Below are positions 50,971 to 59,040 of a stretch of 64,000 nucleotides of DNA, in pieces. How positions within the stretch are numbered: the first letter of the stretch is position 1; every line of letters starts with the position of its first letter. The notes beneath the pieces were generated by a model, which did no database searches, was not told the origin of the DNA, and saw nothing but the letters and a program-made list of their open reading frames with translations. Origin of the DNA: Terriglobia bacterium (GTDB taxonomy: Bacteria; Acidobacteriota; Terriglobia; Terriglobales; Acidobacteriaceae); assembly GCA_020073525.1 (NCBI GenBank), contig JAIQFA010000005.1, positions 1 to 64,000 of the forward strand, given 5' to 3'. The position numbers were made by a program, and so were the translations under genes.

Positions 50971-50999
50971 ATACTATAGCCGACCGAGCGGTCTGTCAA
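50971..50999 (-). promoter_or_regulatory. Strong sigma70 promoter of the thrC transcript
   Basis: On the minus strand a perfect TTGACA and TAGTAT (4/6) are 17 bp apart. The inferred start is about 8 bp further, just outside the riboswitch-like fold. The spacer holds a palindrome (see 50982-50993). Confidence 0.7.
50982..50993. promoter_or_regulatory. Palindromic operator candidate in the promoter spacer
   Basis: GACCG-ag-CGGTC is a perfect 12-bp palindrome between the -35 and -10. Location and shape fit a TetR-type repressor site. The regulator is unknown. Confidence 0.45.
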
Positions 51000-51033
51000 G
51001 CGATTTCACGTAGTGGGAATTTGCGAAACCCTT

Positions 51034-51112
51034 AACCACAAAGAACACGAAGGTACACGAAGGAAGCCCTTGCGACGAAAAGCCTTCGTGATACTTCGTG
51101 TCCTTGGTGGTT
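51034..51112. repeat. Long inverted repeat (CACGAAG type)
   Basis: Left arm begins 'aaccacaaagaacacgaagg', right arm 'ccttcgtgatacttcgtgtc' with '...ggtggtt', pairing over ~30 nt with mismatches, loop ~19 nt. It is a close relative of 15932-15997. Confidence 0.8.
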
Positions 51113-51149
51113 CATGTTTTTTCTCCGCTATATTGTGAAACTGCCCCAC

Positions 51150-51346
51150 CACCCACCGCCGGGTGGTGTCCTAAATTGGCGGCAAGCCCCGATCCCGAGC
51201 AACACCCACCACGGAGACACCGAGACACGGAGGAATTCAAAGCATGGGAGAAACCTTGGTTTTTACAGATTGGAAGGTTTTCTCTGTGCCTCGGTGGTGA
51301 GGTTCTGGTTTGTGAACCGCGAATTTAGGACACTACCCACCGCCGA
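51150..51346. repeat. Nested inverted-repeat element, about 200 bp
   Basis: Outer arms GGTGGTGTCCTAAATT and AATTTAGGACACTACC pair at 15 of 16 positions. Inside are 'cacggagacaccgagacacg' and 'ctctgtgcctcggtggtg' as a second pair. Short frames overlap it, but none has a ribosome site. This plus 51034-51112 fills the gene-free stretch upstream of the thrC promoter. Confidence 0.75.
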
Positions 51347-51378
51347 GAAACCGGAGGAAATCGCTCGAGTCCTCATAT

Positions 51379-51615
51379 TTAAAGAGTCTTGAGAGCGCGT
51401 TTGTGGGGCACGCACACGGATTCAAACCAGCGGCTGATGTACACTTGGGCATGAGCTTCGCCGCAGAAATGTCGGGCGGTTGGGCTCATGGCAGCGGTCA
51501 AATCCCACTTCAGGACCGCGAGCTTTTGATCGCTGCACTCGATCACAAACCAATGGATCGGATTCTCACTGACGGTCCCGCAAATCTCGCATTGGAATTC
51601 TTTCAGACTCGACAT
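51379..51615 (-). CDS. Small Cys/His protein (zinc-ribbon-like), hypothetical
   Basis: This 78-residue protein has 'CEICGTVSENPIHWFVIECSD' near the N-terminus and 'HFCGEAHAQVYISRWF' in the middle. The CxxC and HxCxxxH arrangement could bind one zinc, as in small FYVE-less zinc-ribbons. No known family is recognised. 'ggagaaggc' precedes the ATG, so translation is likely. The upstream gene is the 39-aa basic protein, 24 nt away, so the two may be co-transcribed. Confidence 0.65.
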   Translation of the reverse strand: MSSLKEFQCEICGTVSENPIHWFVIECSDQKLAVLKWDLTAAMSPTARHFCGEAHAQVYISRWFESVCVPHKRALKTL

Positions 51616-51639
51616 GCCTTCTCCGCACCCGCTCGCTGC

Positions 51640-51759
51640 CTACTTCTTGGCAGCTGCTTCGAGTTTCCGCAACGCCGCCATGGTGGCCGCCGAGGGGTCT
51701 TTGCGCTTGCTGCTTTTCTGGCGTCGTTTGGTCTTGCTGGTGTAGTGATTTTGAGCCAT
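51640..51759 (-). CDS. 39-residue basic protein, hypothetical
   Basis: The reading frame MAQNHYTSKTKRRQKSSKRK... ends in a helical Ala/Lys tail and has a strong 'caggag' 6 nt before its ATG. It is rich in Lys and Arg in the first half and amphipathic helix-like in the second. A start site of this quality on so short a frame, and lack of stop codons, make a real product likely. Function unknown; nucleic-acid binding is plausible from charge. Confidence 0.6.
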   Translation of the reverse strand: MAQNHYTSKTKRRQKSSKRKDPSAATMAALRKLEAAAKK

Positions 51760-51904
51760 GATTTCTCCTGCTTAATCGGCGGTTGGGGACGCCTGCCCTG
51801 ATTCGTGCGAGAAATTGAGACGATGCCCCGCGGTGTTTAAATGCCGTGCTTACTATCATAGTACAAGTGAATCGGCGTGAGCCGTTCCCTCGGCCGCATC
51901 CAGG

Positions 51905-51930
51905 CCAGGCGAGGACGCCCGGCGCTCCAC
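51905..51930. repeat. GGCG-agga-CGCC palindrome
   Basis: A short stem followed by 'cggcgctccac', upstream of the basic small gene and downstream of ddl. Same layout as 11693-11720 (stem plus 'ctccac'). Confidence 0.5.
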
Positions 51931-51945
51931 TAGCGCGCTCTGACC

Positions 51946-53151
51946 TCAGCGGGTGTACTGGTTCCGTTTCTTGTCTTCGTGGCGCTCGATGCCCAACTGG
52001 ATCAGGCGGTCAATGAGTTCGGGATACGAGACTCCGGTCGCTCCCCACAGCTTCGGATACATGCTGATGGCGGTGAAGCCGGGCATGGTGTTGATCTCGT
52101 TCACGAATATCTTGCGCGACCTCGGATCCATCAGGAAATCGACGCGTGCCAGGCCCGTGCAATCGACCGCCTGAAACGCCGCGATTGCGAGCTTCTGCAC
52201 GGTCTTCATTTCGGCTTTCGTGAGCTTCGCCGGGATCACTCCTTCGGACCCTTCCAGCAGATACTTTGCGTCGTAGTCGTAGAACTCCTTGCAGGGAACG
52301 ATCTCTCCGGCAACCGACGCTTTGGGATCGTCGTTGCCGAGGACGGCGCACTCGATCTCGCGGGCTTTGTTCTTCTTACCTCCGACGCCTTCTTCAATCA
52401 CGATCTTGCGATCGAACTTCGCAGCCTCCGCGATGGCCGGACCGAGTTCTTTGCGATCGTGCGCCTTCGAGATTCCGACTGACGATCCCAGGTTCGCTGG
52501 CTTCACGAAGACTGGATACTTGACCTTGCTCTCTACCAGTTTCTGCACTTTCTTCGGCTCTCGCTCGAATTGGCTGCGTAAGACGGTGACGTGTTTTACA
52601 ATTGGCAATCCTGCGGCGCGAAACAAGGACTTCATGATGTCTTTATCCATGCCCGCGGAAGAGCCGAGCACGCCTGCGCCAACATAAGCAATGTCAGCCA
52701 GTTCGAGCAGGCCCTGAATGGTGCCGTCTTCGCCGAAGGTCCCGTGCAGCACGGGGAAGATGACGTCCACGTTGATCGCGCGATCGGAAGCGCGCCGTAG
52801 ATTGGCATCGGTCTGAAAGGGCGCGAGACCGCGGTCGCGATGCGCGGGTTCAGGAGGCACAACCACCGACTCGCCCGTGGCTAGCAGAGCCGCTCCCGGA
52901 GTCGCCTCCGGATCGCCTGCCCGAAGGTGTGTCTGCGTGGCGCGGGCGCCCTCGCCCGCGTGCTCTTCACCCTTCAACAATCGTTCGGCATGTTCCGCCG
53001 TGAGCCAGCGCCCATCTTTGGTAATGCCGATGGGAACGACTTCATATTTCGTTTTATCGATTGCGTTCAGAACGGACGCCGCGGACAGCAACGACACTTC
53101 ATGCTCGCCGCTGCGCCCGCCAAAGAGGATACCGACCCGAATCTTTGCCAT
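51946..53151 (-). CDS. ddl: D-alanine--D-alanine ligase
   Basis: Ddl makes the D-Ala-D-Ala dipeptide of peptidoglycan. ATP-grasp features are in place: 'LFGGRSGEHEVSLLSA', 'VLHGTFGEDGTIQGLLELADI', 'VGAGVLGSSAGMDKD', 'PVFVKPANLGSSVGI', 'ARVDFLMD' and 'VNEINTMPGFT'. At 401 aa it is about 30-90 residues longer than common Ddl. Part of the excess, residues ~63-80 ('HAGEGARATQT'), is coded by a GC-rich palindrome that recurs in non-coding DNA. Another loop ('ESVVVPPEPAHRDRG') is of normal VanA/Ddl-A-like type. The gene is otherwise intact. Confidence 0.93.
   Translation of the reverse strand: MAKIRVGILFGGRSGEHEVSLLSAASVLNAIDKTKYEVVPIGITKDGRWLTAEHAERLLKGEEHAGEGARATQTHLRAGDPEATPGAALLATGESVVVPPEPAHRDRGLAPFQTDANLRRASDRAINVDVIFPVLHGTFGEDGTIQGLLELADIAYVGAGVLGSSAGMDKDIMKSLFRAAGLPIVKHVTVLRSQFEREPKKVQKLVESKVKYPVFVKPANLGSSVGISKAHDRKELGPAIAEAAKFDRKIVIEEGVGGKKNKAREIECAVLGNDDPKASVAGEIVPCKEFYDYDAKYLLEGSEGVIPAKLTKAEMKTVQKLAIAAFQAVDCTGLARVDFLMDPRSRKIFVNEINTMPGFTAISMYPKLWGATGVSYPELIDRLIQLGIERHEDKKRNQYTR
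52929..52962. repeat. Palindromic repeat in frame inside ddl
   Basis: A perfect CGCGGGCG / CGCCCGCG stem with loop ccct plus 'gtgtgtctgcgtgg' beside it. Stem-loops of similar GGGCG make-up occur in non-coding DNA at 48905-48935 and 51905-51930. Here it codes for residues absent from the Ddl core. Confidence 0.6.
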
Positions 53152-53221
53152 GACATTTCAGTCTGGCGCTCGGAGTGTCTTCCGTCAATCGCAGGCTTGG
53201 TTCCGGTGCGGTGAACAAGGC

Positions 53222-53286
53222 TTAACCACAGGGTACACAGAGGCACAAAGGGGAAAGCGGGTTCCTCCGTGGTCCTCCGTGCCCCG
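53222..53286. repeat. CACAGAGG-type inverted repeat
   Basis: 'aaccacagggtacacagagg' on the left and 'ttcctccgtggtcctccgtg' with 'ccccgg' on the right form an imperfect fold-back of ~65 bp between ddl and the secreted hypothetical. Member of the family at 2906-2970. Confidence 0.65.
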
Positions 53287-53325
53287 GCTGTTAGAAGAAA
53301 GTCATTGGCACGAGAAACTGTGCTG

Positions 53326-53787
53326 CTAGCGATTTCTTAGCGCCATCACGGTGTCCACGGGCTGACGCGGCGAGTCCTTCAGTTCTTCCTCGATGTGCCT
53401 CTGGATCATTTCCCACTCCGAACGCAGGGTCATTTCCTTAATGGCGAACTTCGATTCTTTGCGAGCATCATCCACGCGAACCGCCAACTCTTTCTTCTCG
53501 AGACGGAAGTCAATGACTTCGGCGAGCGGCACCAGTTGGTTGGAGGATTTGCCCACGATGACATATACGACCTTATCGCTCACCAGCGTATATTCCGGAC
53601 AGACTCCATCGTTCGCCGGGGCTTGGGGCGGGCCGAACGCGGTCATGAAGCCTCCGTGCATGAGCATGCAGTTACCCATGCGCATGCGAACCACGGTTCC
53701 ATGTTGATAGCGACCCAGCGGCGCGGCCACGGCGATCGAAACGCCAGCCAATGTCATGAGAAGCGCCCACAGCAATGTTGATTTCAT
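53326..53787 (-). CDS. Secreted hypothetical protein
   Basis: A signal peptide (about residues 1-22, 'LLWALLMTLAGVSIAVAA') precedes a ~130-residue domain with two cysteines ('GNCMLMHGG', 'DGVCPEYTL') and a helical, charged C-terminal half ('EVIDFRLEKKELAVRVDDARKESKFAIKEM'). No family is recognised. The ATG at codon 9 of the longer frame is used as it starts the signal peptide. It is 25 nt after the VWA gene stop, thus probably same operon. Confidence 0.65.
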   Translation of the reverse strand: MKSTLLWALLMTLAGVSIAVAAPLGRYQHGTVVRMRMGNCMLMHGGFMTAFGPPQAPANDGVCPEYTLVSDKVVYVIVGKSSNQLVPLAEVIDFRLEKKELAVRVDDARKESKFAIKEMTLRSEWEMIQRHIEEELKDSPRQPVDTVMALRNR

Positions 53788-53811
53788 AAGTCTCCAATCG
53801 GCAGTCTCCAA

Positions 53812-54783
53812 TTAGCGAAGGCTGGGTTCATAGTAGTAGCCGCTACGGCTATGGAATGTGAGGTTGAGGTTGTGAGTCGGCAAAAGGCGAAGCGCATGAA
53901 GCCCTGCTTCATGGCTGGGCAGATCATAGGTCACCACGTAAGAGGCGCGCAGATCTTCGAGCACGGCATTCAGCACTGCGGCGGCGCCGTCTTTCTGGAG
54001 GAAGCGCGAGGAGAAATAGCGCCCGCCCGTAGCTTCCGAAATTTGTTGCAGGAACGTGCTGCCTGCGGACAGGTCGCCGGATTTCCCCATATCAATGGAG
54101 TAGATCAGGGCGCCACCGGCCACCACCGCCTGCAGCGCTTCGCGCGCGGAATGCAGGCTGATGGTGTCATTTCCGTCCGAGAACAGAATCAGCACAGGCC
54201 GGGCCCCAGGGCGGCGATGCTGCGAGATGAGGCCGGCGGCAAAGATCAGCGCGTCGAACAGGGGAGTAGTTCCGCTGCTCTTCACCGCGAGAAGTCCGTT
54301 CACCGAATCGGGGGCTCGGCAACCGCTCGAGCACAGAACGGCGGGCCGCATGCCACCAGACGTTGCTCCGAAAGTTCCCTGAGACGACCCTCCAAACGAC
54401 AGCACGGAGATATTGTCATTCGGGATGGGCTGCTCCCGCGCCACCAGTTGCAGCACATTGCTTACGGCGACTCGAAAGCGCGGCGCAACCGATTCGCTCA
54501 AGTCGACCAGGACCACCACGTCGAGTGACGTTTCATCGGAATGCGTGAAGCTTCGGAAATTGCGCACCACCCGCTCGTTGTCGACAATCGCAAAGTCCGA
54601 CTTCGCCAGGGTTGCCACCGGATGGTTGTTCTCGTCGGTGGCGAAGAATGTAACCCGCACTTCCGAGACGGTGCTGCGATAGGTAGGCTGGCCGGAGGAA
54701 CCGTTCGTGTCGTCGGCCGCAGAGGCGCAATTCGTCACAAATAGAGCGAGGAGTACTGCCCGAGTTTGCCAACGCATTAACAT
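53812..54783 (-). CDS. VWFA-related secreted protein
   Basis: A signal peptide (ending 'CASA') is followed by a beta-rich domain ('VRVTFFATDENNHPVATLAKSDFAIVDNERVVRNF') and a von Willebrand A domain. That domain has the MIDAS motif 'VVLVDLSESV', 'GTTPLFDALIFAAGL' and 'ILFSDGNDTISL'. This two-part design is the acidobacterial VWFA-related family (TIGR03436-like). Probable cell-surface adhesion or complex scaffold; metal via DxSxS. The divergent gene across ~600 bp is the Asn/Gly-repeat protein. Confidence 0.85.
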   Translation of the reverse strand: MLMRWQTRAVLLALFVTNCASAADDTNGSSGQPTYRSTVSEVRVTFFATDENNHPVATLAKSDFAIVDNERVVRNFRSFTHSDETSLDVVVLVDLSESVAPRFRVAVSNVLQLVAREQPIPNDNISVLSFGGSSQGTFGATSGGMRPAVLCSSGCRAPDSVNGLLAVKSSGTTPLFDALIFAAGLISQHRRPGARPVLILFSDGNDTISLHSAREALQAVVAGGALIYSIDMGKSGDLSAGSTFLQQISEATGGRYFSSRFLQKDGAAAVLNAVLEDLRASYVVTYDLPSHEAGLHALRLLPTHNLNLTFHSRSGYYYEPSLR

Positions 54784-55382
54784 TGCTATCCATTAGTCCC
54801 ATCGGCGAAACGACGGAACACTTCCCAACTACCGTGGTGACCTTTGGTGGTGACCAGAAGGTTGGCAAAACGCCACTTTGAAACAAGAACATTAGCCCGC
54901 AGCAATCCAGCCGCCTGCGGCGTGTTTCAATCCACTGAGATAGTCGTCACCCCAAGTCGGAGGAAAAAACTTTTGCCCATGATGCGCACTGCGCAATTTT
55001 CCGTAAATGGTACGCAAGTACAACAGATTGCAGTGCCAATCGCGATCGCGCGTTCGATGCCAGGGTTTCCTCGGAGTTGCCTCAGCGGCCAAATTGATGG
55101 TAGTTCGCGTGACAACGCGCAAGTTCTTCGATTTACAGAGGGTGGAAAGTGTAGACAAATGTAAATTCGCACAGGTTCGCTTGACACCACGGTGAAACGG
55201 GTGTGAAATGGCGATGCTTTGAAGGCCGGTGCCCGGCCCTTCCCCCATGGCACTCGGACCCAGAAGCTCTCGTCGAAGAAATCCATAAGTGGGATCGCGG
55301 ATTACCCAGAATTTGCCCGGCCGTTCGTGTTTTTGCTGCTGGATTTATGAGGAGAGGGCTTCACATCTCACAGGAGTGGCCT
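54784..55382. other. Divergent intergenic region, no gene seen
   Basis: These ~600 bases separate the minus-strand VWA gene from the plus-strand repeat-protein gene. Apart from the predicted promoter at 55181-55209 and a small GCCGC hairpin near 54910, nothing is recognised. Small frames here lack ribosome sites. Confidence 0.5.
55181..55209 (+). promoter_or_regulatory. Predicted sigma70 promoter of the secreted-protein operon
   Basis: A perfect TTGACA and TGAAAT (4/6) are separated by 17 bp. It is ~170 bp before the repeat-protein ATG. Confidence 0.5.
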
Positions 55383-57218
55383 ATGAATTCGAACGTCTCA
55401 GGAAAGAACGTCCTGCCGAAATGGTCCGTTTTGCTGGTTGTGCTCACACTAACCGCGGTGGCATTGGCTGGAAACAAACCAGGTGCACCTCCATCTCACG
55501 CATCCGCACCTCACGCATCCGCGCCCGCACCGCATGCATCGGCACCGCGTGCGTCCGCTCCGGCGCAGCGTCCCGGATCACAGGGTGCGCCGAATCGCGG
55601 ACCGGGGGGACAGGCAAATCGACCCGGATCTCCGAACGGCAATGCGAACAATCGTGGACCGGGTGGGAACTCGAATAGCCGCGGGCCGGGCGGGGCGAAC
55701 TCGAACAATCGTGGGCCGGGCGGCAACAACGCGAACAATGCCAACAACCGAGGCGGAGCGAATAACGCGAACAATCGTGGTGGGGCGAACAATGCCAACA
55801 ATCGTGGTGGGGCGAACAACGCGAACAATCGTGGTGGCGCGAATAATGCCAATCGTGGTGGCGGCAACAACGCGAACAACCGAGGCGGAGCGAACAACGC
55901 CAATAATCGTGGTGGCGCCAATAACCGCGGTGGGGCGAACAATGCCAACAATCGTGGGAATGGCGCGGCCAACCGGCGTCAGCCGGCAGGAAGCAGGCAA
56001 GTGGCGCTGAAGAACGGCGGGCACGCGACTTTCCGTAAGGACGGCCATGTCCGTTCCATCCAAACCGCTCACGGAATGAGGATTGAGCACGGGGTGCGCG
56101 GGGGGCGGCGAATTGAGGGCATGCACAACGGACGCCGGGTGGTGAGCTACGGAAGACACGGCGGATACAGCCAGCGCGCCTACTATCGCCACGGTGGCCG
56201 GGAGTATTCCCAGAGAACCTACTATCGGGGCGGACACTACTACGCCTACGGGTATCGCAACTACTACTATGGAGGCCGTCCATACTACGGTTACGCGCCC
56301 TCCTATTACTATGGTCCCGCATACTACGGATGGGCTTACAATCCGTGGCCCGCACCGGTTTATTACAACTGGGGGTGGGGCGGACAGCCATGGTACGGGT
56401 ATTACGGCCCCTACTATCAGCCGTATCCGGTGTATCCGACGGCTGCATTCTGGCTCACGGACTATTTAATTGCGGCGAGTTTGCAGGCAGCCTATGCGGC
56501 TCAGCAGGATGAGAACGGCCAACTCGTTCCCCCAGCGATTCAAAATGCGACGGCGGATGAAATTGCCGCGCTATGGTCGACGGATCCGCTAGTCGCTGCG
56601 AACCTCCAAGCTACGTACGGTACGTACATGTTGGGTGGTGGAGCCCCGCCGGCGAAGGGTTCAACGCAGCTCACGCCTGAGGTGAAGCAGGCGATCTCCG
56701 AGGAGATGAAGAACGAGATCGCGGCGGAAAAGGCGGCGGCGGCAAGCGGTCAGAAAGACGCTGCCCCAAGCGGGGACCAGGTGCCGGCGGCCCTTGATCC
56801 CAAGATACGCATCTTCGTCGTATCCAGCGAAGAGAATCTAACAACGTCAGATGGGGATGAATGCGTGCTTACTGCCGGCGACGTGGTTTCTCGGACCGGG
56901 GACACGCCGGACGACGACAACATGGTTGACGCAATCGTCAAGAGCAGCAAGAAAGATGAATGTGCGATAGGCGCTACCGTGGGAGTAGCCGTCGACGACC
57001 TGCAAGAGATGCACAATCAATTGCGGATCCAGATGGATGCAGGGCTTAAGGAGTTGGCTGAAAAACAGGGAAAGAACGGGCTACCGGCCGCTCCCGACAC
57101 CAAGACGCAGCCGGGTGAAGTTCCAGCACCCTCGCCGGACACGAGCGTAGCCAGCGATCTGGAAGCGACGCAAAAAGAAGCTGACCAGGCAGAGTCGGAA
57201 GCGCAGCAGCCAAACTGA
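55383..57218 (+). CDS. Secreted Asn/Gly-repeat and Tyr-rich protein
   Basis: A signal peptide (ending 'VALAG') is followed by a His/Ala/Ser/Pro stretch. Then come about eight copies of a 9-residue unit, RGGANNANN, at residues ~118-195, a Tyr/Gly/Trp/Pro-rich part (about 255-345), and a ~230-residue C-terminal part with an SH3-like segment ('IRIFVVSSEENLTTSDGDECVLTAGDVVSRTGDTPDDDNMVDAIVKS'). I start at the ATG 60 codons inside the longer frame, since 'caggag' is well placed and it begins the signal peptide. Likely a surface or matrix protein; function unknown. Confidence 0.75.
   Translation: MNSNVSGKNVLPKWSVLLVVLTLTAVALAGNKPGAPPSHASAPHASAPAPHASAPRASAPAQRPGSQGAPNRGPGGQANRPGSPNGNANNRGPGGNSNSRGPGGANSNNRGPGGNNANNANNRGGANNANNRGGANNANNRGGANNANNRGGANNANRGGGNNANNRGGANNANNRGGANNRGGANNANNRGNGAANRRQPAGSRQVALKNGGHATFRKDGHVRSIQTAHGMRIEHGVRGGRRIEGMHNGRRVVSYGRHGGYSQRAYYRHGGREYSQRTYYRGGHYYAYGYRNYYYGGRPYYGYAPSYYYGPAYYGWAYNPWPAPVYYNWGWGGQPWYGYYGPYYQPYPVYPTAAFWLTDYLIAASLQAAYAAQQDENGQLVPPAIQNATADEIAALWSTDPLVAANLQATYGTYMLGGGAPPAKGSTQLTPEVKQAISEEMKNEIAAEKAAAASGQKDAAPSGDQVPAALDPKIRIFVVSSEENLTTSDGDECVLTAGDVVSRTGDTPDDDNMVDAIVKSSKKDECAIGATVGVAVDDLQEMHNQLRIQMDAGLKELAEKQGKNGLPAAPDTKTQPGEVPAPSPDTSVASDLEATQKEADQAESEAQQPN
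55735..55965 (+). repeat. Coding 27-bp tandem repeats
   Basis: Degenerate tandem units around 'gcgaacaatcgtggtgg' encode the RGGANNANN repeats of the surface protein. Unit lengths vary in steps of 9 or 27 bp, so copy number is likely to change by slippage without frameshift. Confidence 0.8.
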
Positions 57219-57364
57219 AGCGGTCCGCAACGTTGAATCGTCAGAGCTGGGGGCGCCGCGCACCAAGAACGGCGCTCCCCGCTTCTTCCAGTAAGAGTTC
57301 CAGCTGAAGAACGCTCCGGCCCGGTCGGGAATTGGAGCAGCAGCTCCACAGGAGGAAGGTTGCA

Positions 57365-58189
57365 ATGCGGCAGAAAATCGAAATGGCCGTCCTGGTTGTC
57401 GCTTTGATGGTTGTCGGAATCACTCCCGGTCTGCTAGTTGCGCAGGTTCCTCTGGAAGACCAACTCAAAGCGCAATACACGATGGTGAAGATGGGCTCGG
57501 ACACCAGCGGGGCCGCGGTGGTGGAGCAGGGCACCGTCCTGGTCATCAAGAAGGGCGGAATTCTCAGCGTGCCCAATTCCGACCAGAGCATTCTCGTCAC
57601 CAAGTATGAAGGCGGAACGGTTCACTCTCCCAATACCCTGCTGTCGAAGGGCCTCGGCTTCGGCATGAAGAAATTTGGGAAGGAGCAAACGACGCGCTTG
57701 ATGCAGGTGGGCGAAAAAGTATACCCGTCCAAGATCGTCGTGAATCTGCCGAAAGATCAAGTGACGATGAGCATCATCGCCTGCGATTCCTGTAACAACG
57801 TCAGCCCGACTACGTTCTACAAAGCCGACGTGGTTTTCCAGTTCGGTCATGGATCGCTGGTGACTGCCAGCCCGTCACAAGTGGAAGACACAATCGCCGG
57901 ACTCCTCGCCATCGATGACAGTGCCGATCAGGGTGGCGGACAGCAGGGCGGCAATGGCAATGACCAGCAAGGCGGCAACCAGCAGGGTGGTGGTGGAGGT
58001 GGAGGACAAGCGCAACAACAAGGGCCCCCGCCAGAACCTCAGCAGATAGAAAAAGGTCAAACCCCCGACCAGGTGAAAGCTGCCATCGGCCAGCCGGACA
58101 AGATCGTCAATCTGGGAGCCAAGCAGATCTATGTCTACAAGGACATCAAGGTTACGTTTATTAACGGGAAAGTATCCGACGTACAGTAA
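57365..58189 (+). CDS. Secreted protein with Gln/Gly linker and SmpA-like end (paralogue A)
   Basis: A signal peptide (about residues 1-27, ending 'LVAQ') precedes a ~170-residue domain with a 'CDSC' pair ('SIIACDSCNNVSP'), then a Gln/Gly-rich linker. The conserved C-terminal ~55 residues ('IEKGQTPDQVKAAIGQPDKIVNLGAKQIYVYKDIKVTF') have the SmpA/BamE look. The next gene is a paralogue with the same plan. 'caggagg' precedes the ATG at codon 12 of the longer frame. Function not known; envelope location is likely. Confidence 0.75.
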   Translation: MRQKIEMAVLVVALMVVGITPGLLVAQVPLEDQLKAQYTMVKMGSDTSGAAVVEQGTVLVIKKGGILSVPNSDQSILVTKYEGGTVHSPNTLLSKGLGFGMKKFGKEQTTRLMQVGEKVYPSKIVVNLPKDQVTMSIIACDSCNNVSPTTFYKADVVFQFGHGSLVTASPSQVEDTIAGLLAIDDSADQGGGQQGGNGNDQQGGNQQGGGGGGGQAQQQGPPPEPQQIEKGQTPDQVKAAIGQPDKIVNLGAKQIYVYKDIKVTFINGKVSDVQ

Positions 58190-58215
58190 GTGAGACTGGC
58201 GGGGGAGCGGTCGAA

Positions 58216-59010
58216 ATGCGGCAAAGGCTCGGTGTCAAAACCTGTGTATTCGCTCTCGTCGCTTGCGTGATCTGTCTTCGCCCGGAATTGACCGGCCAGA
58301 ATGCTCCCTCGCTGCAAGAGCAACTCAAGGCCCAGTACAAGCTGGTCCGGATGGGCGCGGACGGCAATGGCCTGACCGTAGTCGATCCGGGAACTGTGCT
58401 TGATATCCAGAAGGGCGGCCTCCTGGGGGTGGCTCCGCAGATTACAATTTTCTGCCCCGCCAAGTTTCAGGATGGCGATCTCAAGACTCCGAACGGTTTT
58501 TGTGCGGCGATGGTGAAGCAGAACTCTCGCTTCCTGCAGGTGGGGGAAAAGGTTTACCCCACTAAAATCGACGTTAACTTGGACAAAGACAAAGTGTCAT
58601 TCCAGGTCGTCGAGTGCGATTCCTGCAACGGCGTGCAGCAGCCCTCGTTTTTCAAGTCCGAAGTTGTTTTCCAGTTTGCCAAGGGAGCATTGCGAACGAC
58701 CAGCGTTTCCCAGGTCGAAGACACGATTGGACAGGTGCTGGCCATCGACTCTGGCGGTGATTCCCAACAGGGGAACGGCCAGGGAGCACAGAATCAGGAC
58801 TCCGGTCAGAGTGGAGGCGGTGGAGCACACGGCCAGCAACAAGGGCCTCCGCCCGAGCCGCAGCAAATTGAAAAAGGACAAACTCCCGAGCAAGTGAAAG
58901 TCGCGCTCGGTAATCCGGAGAAGATTGTCAATCTTGGTGTCAAGCAGATTTATGTTTACAAGGATCTCAAGGTTACATTTCTGAACGGAAAAGTATCGGA
59001 CGTGCAGTGA
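58216..59010 (+). CDS. Secreted protein with Gln/Gly linker and SmpA-like end (paralogue B)
   Basis: It shares with the preceding gene the 'LQVGEKVYPTKI' segment, the 'VECDSCNGV' pair, the Gln/Gly linker and 'QQIEKGQTPEQVKVALGNPEKIVNLGVKQIYVYKDLKVTFLNGKVSDVQ' (split over two strands). The signal peptide and the middle are more diverged. The 26-nt gap with 'gggggag' shows one operon. This is a tandem duplication that has separated for some time. Function unknown. Confidence 0.75.
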   Translation: MRQRLGVKTCVFALVACVICLRPELTGQNAPSLQEQLKAQYKLVRMGADGNGLTVVDPGTVLDIQKGGLLGVAPQITIFCPAKFQDGDLKTPNGFCAAMVKQNSRFLQVGEKVYPTKIDVNLDKDKVSFQVVECDSCNGVQQPSFFKSEVVFQFAKGALRTTSVSQVEDTIGQVLAIDSGGDSQQGNGQGAQNQDSGQSGGGGAHGQQQGPPPEPQQIEKGQTPEQVKVALGNPEKIVNLGVKQIYVYKDLKVTFLNGKVSDVQ

Positions 59011-59040
59011 GCGGAAGTTCCGCTAGACGCTGAATGTAAC

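Noticed and set aside
51098..51392. Two overlapping plus-strand frames upstream of thrC
   Set aside because: They lie inside inverted-repeat elements and have no ribosome site.
55735..55965. CRISPR-like array
   Set aside because: The repeats are contiguous coding units without unique spacers and keep the reading frame of a secreted protein.
55511..55972. Leu/Pro/Phe-rich minus-strand repeat frame
   Set aside because: Pure mirror of the RGGANNANN-coding tandem repeats; no start site.
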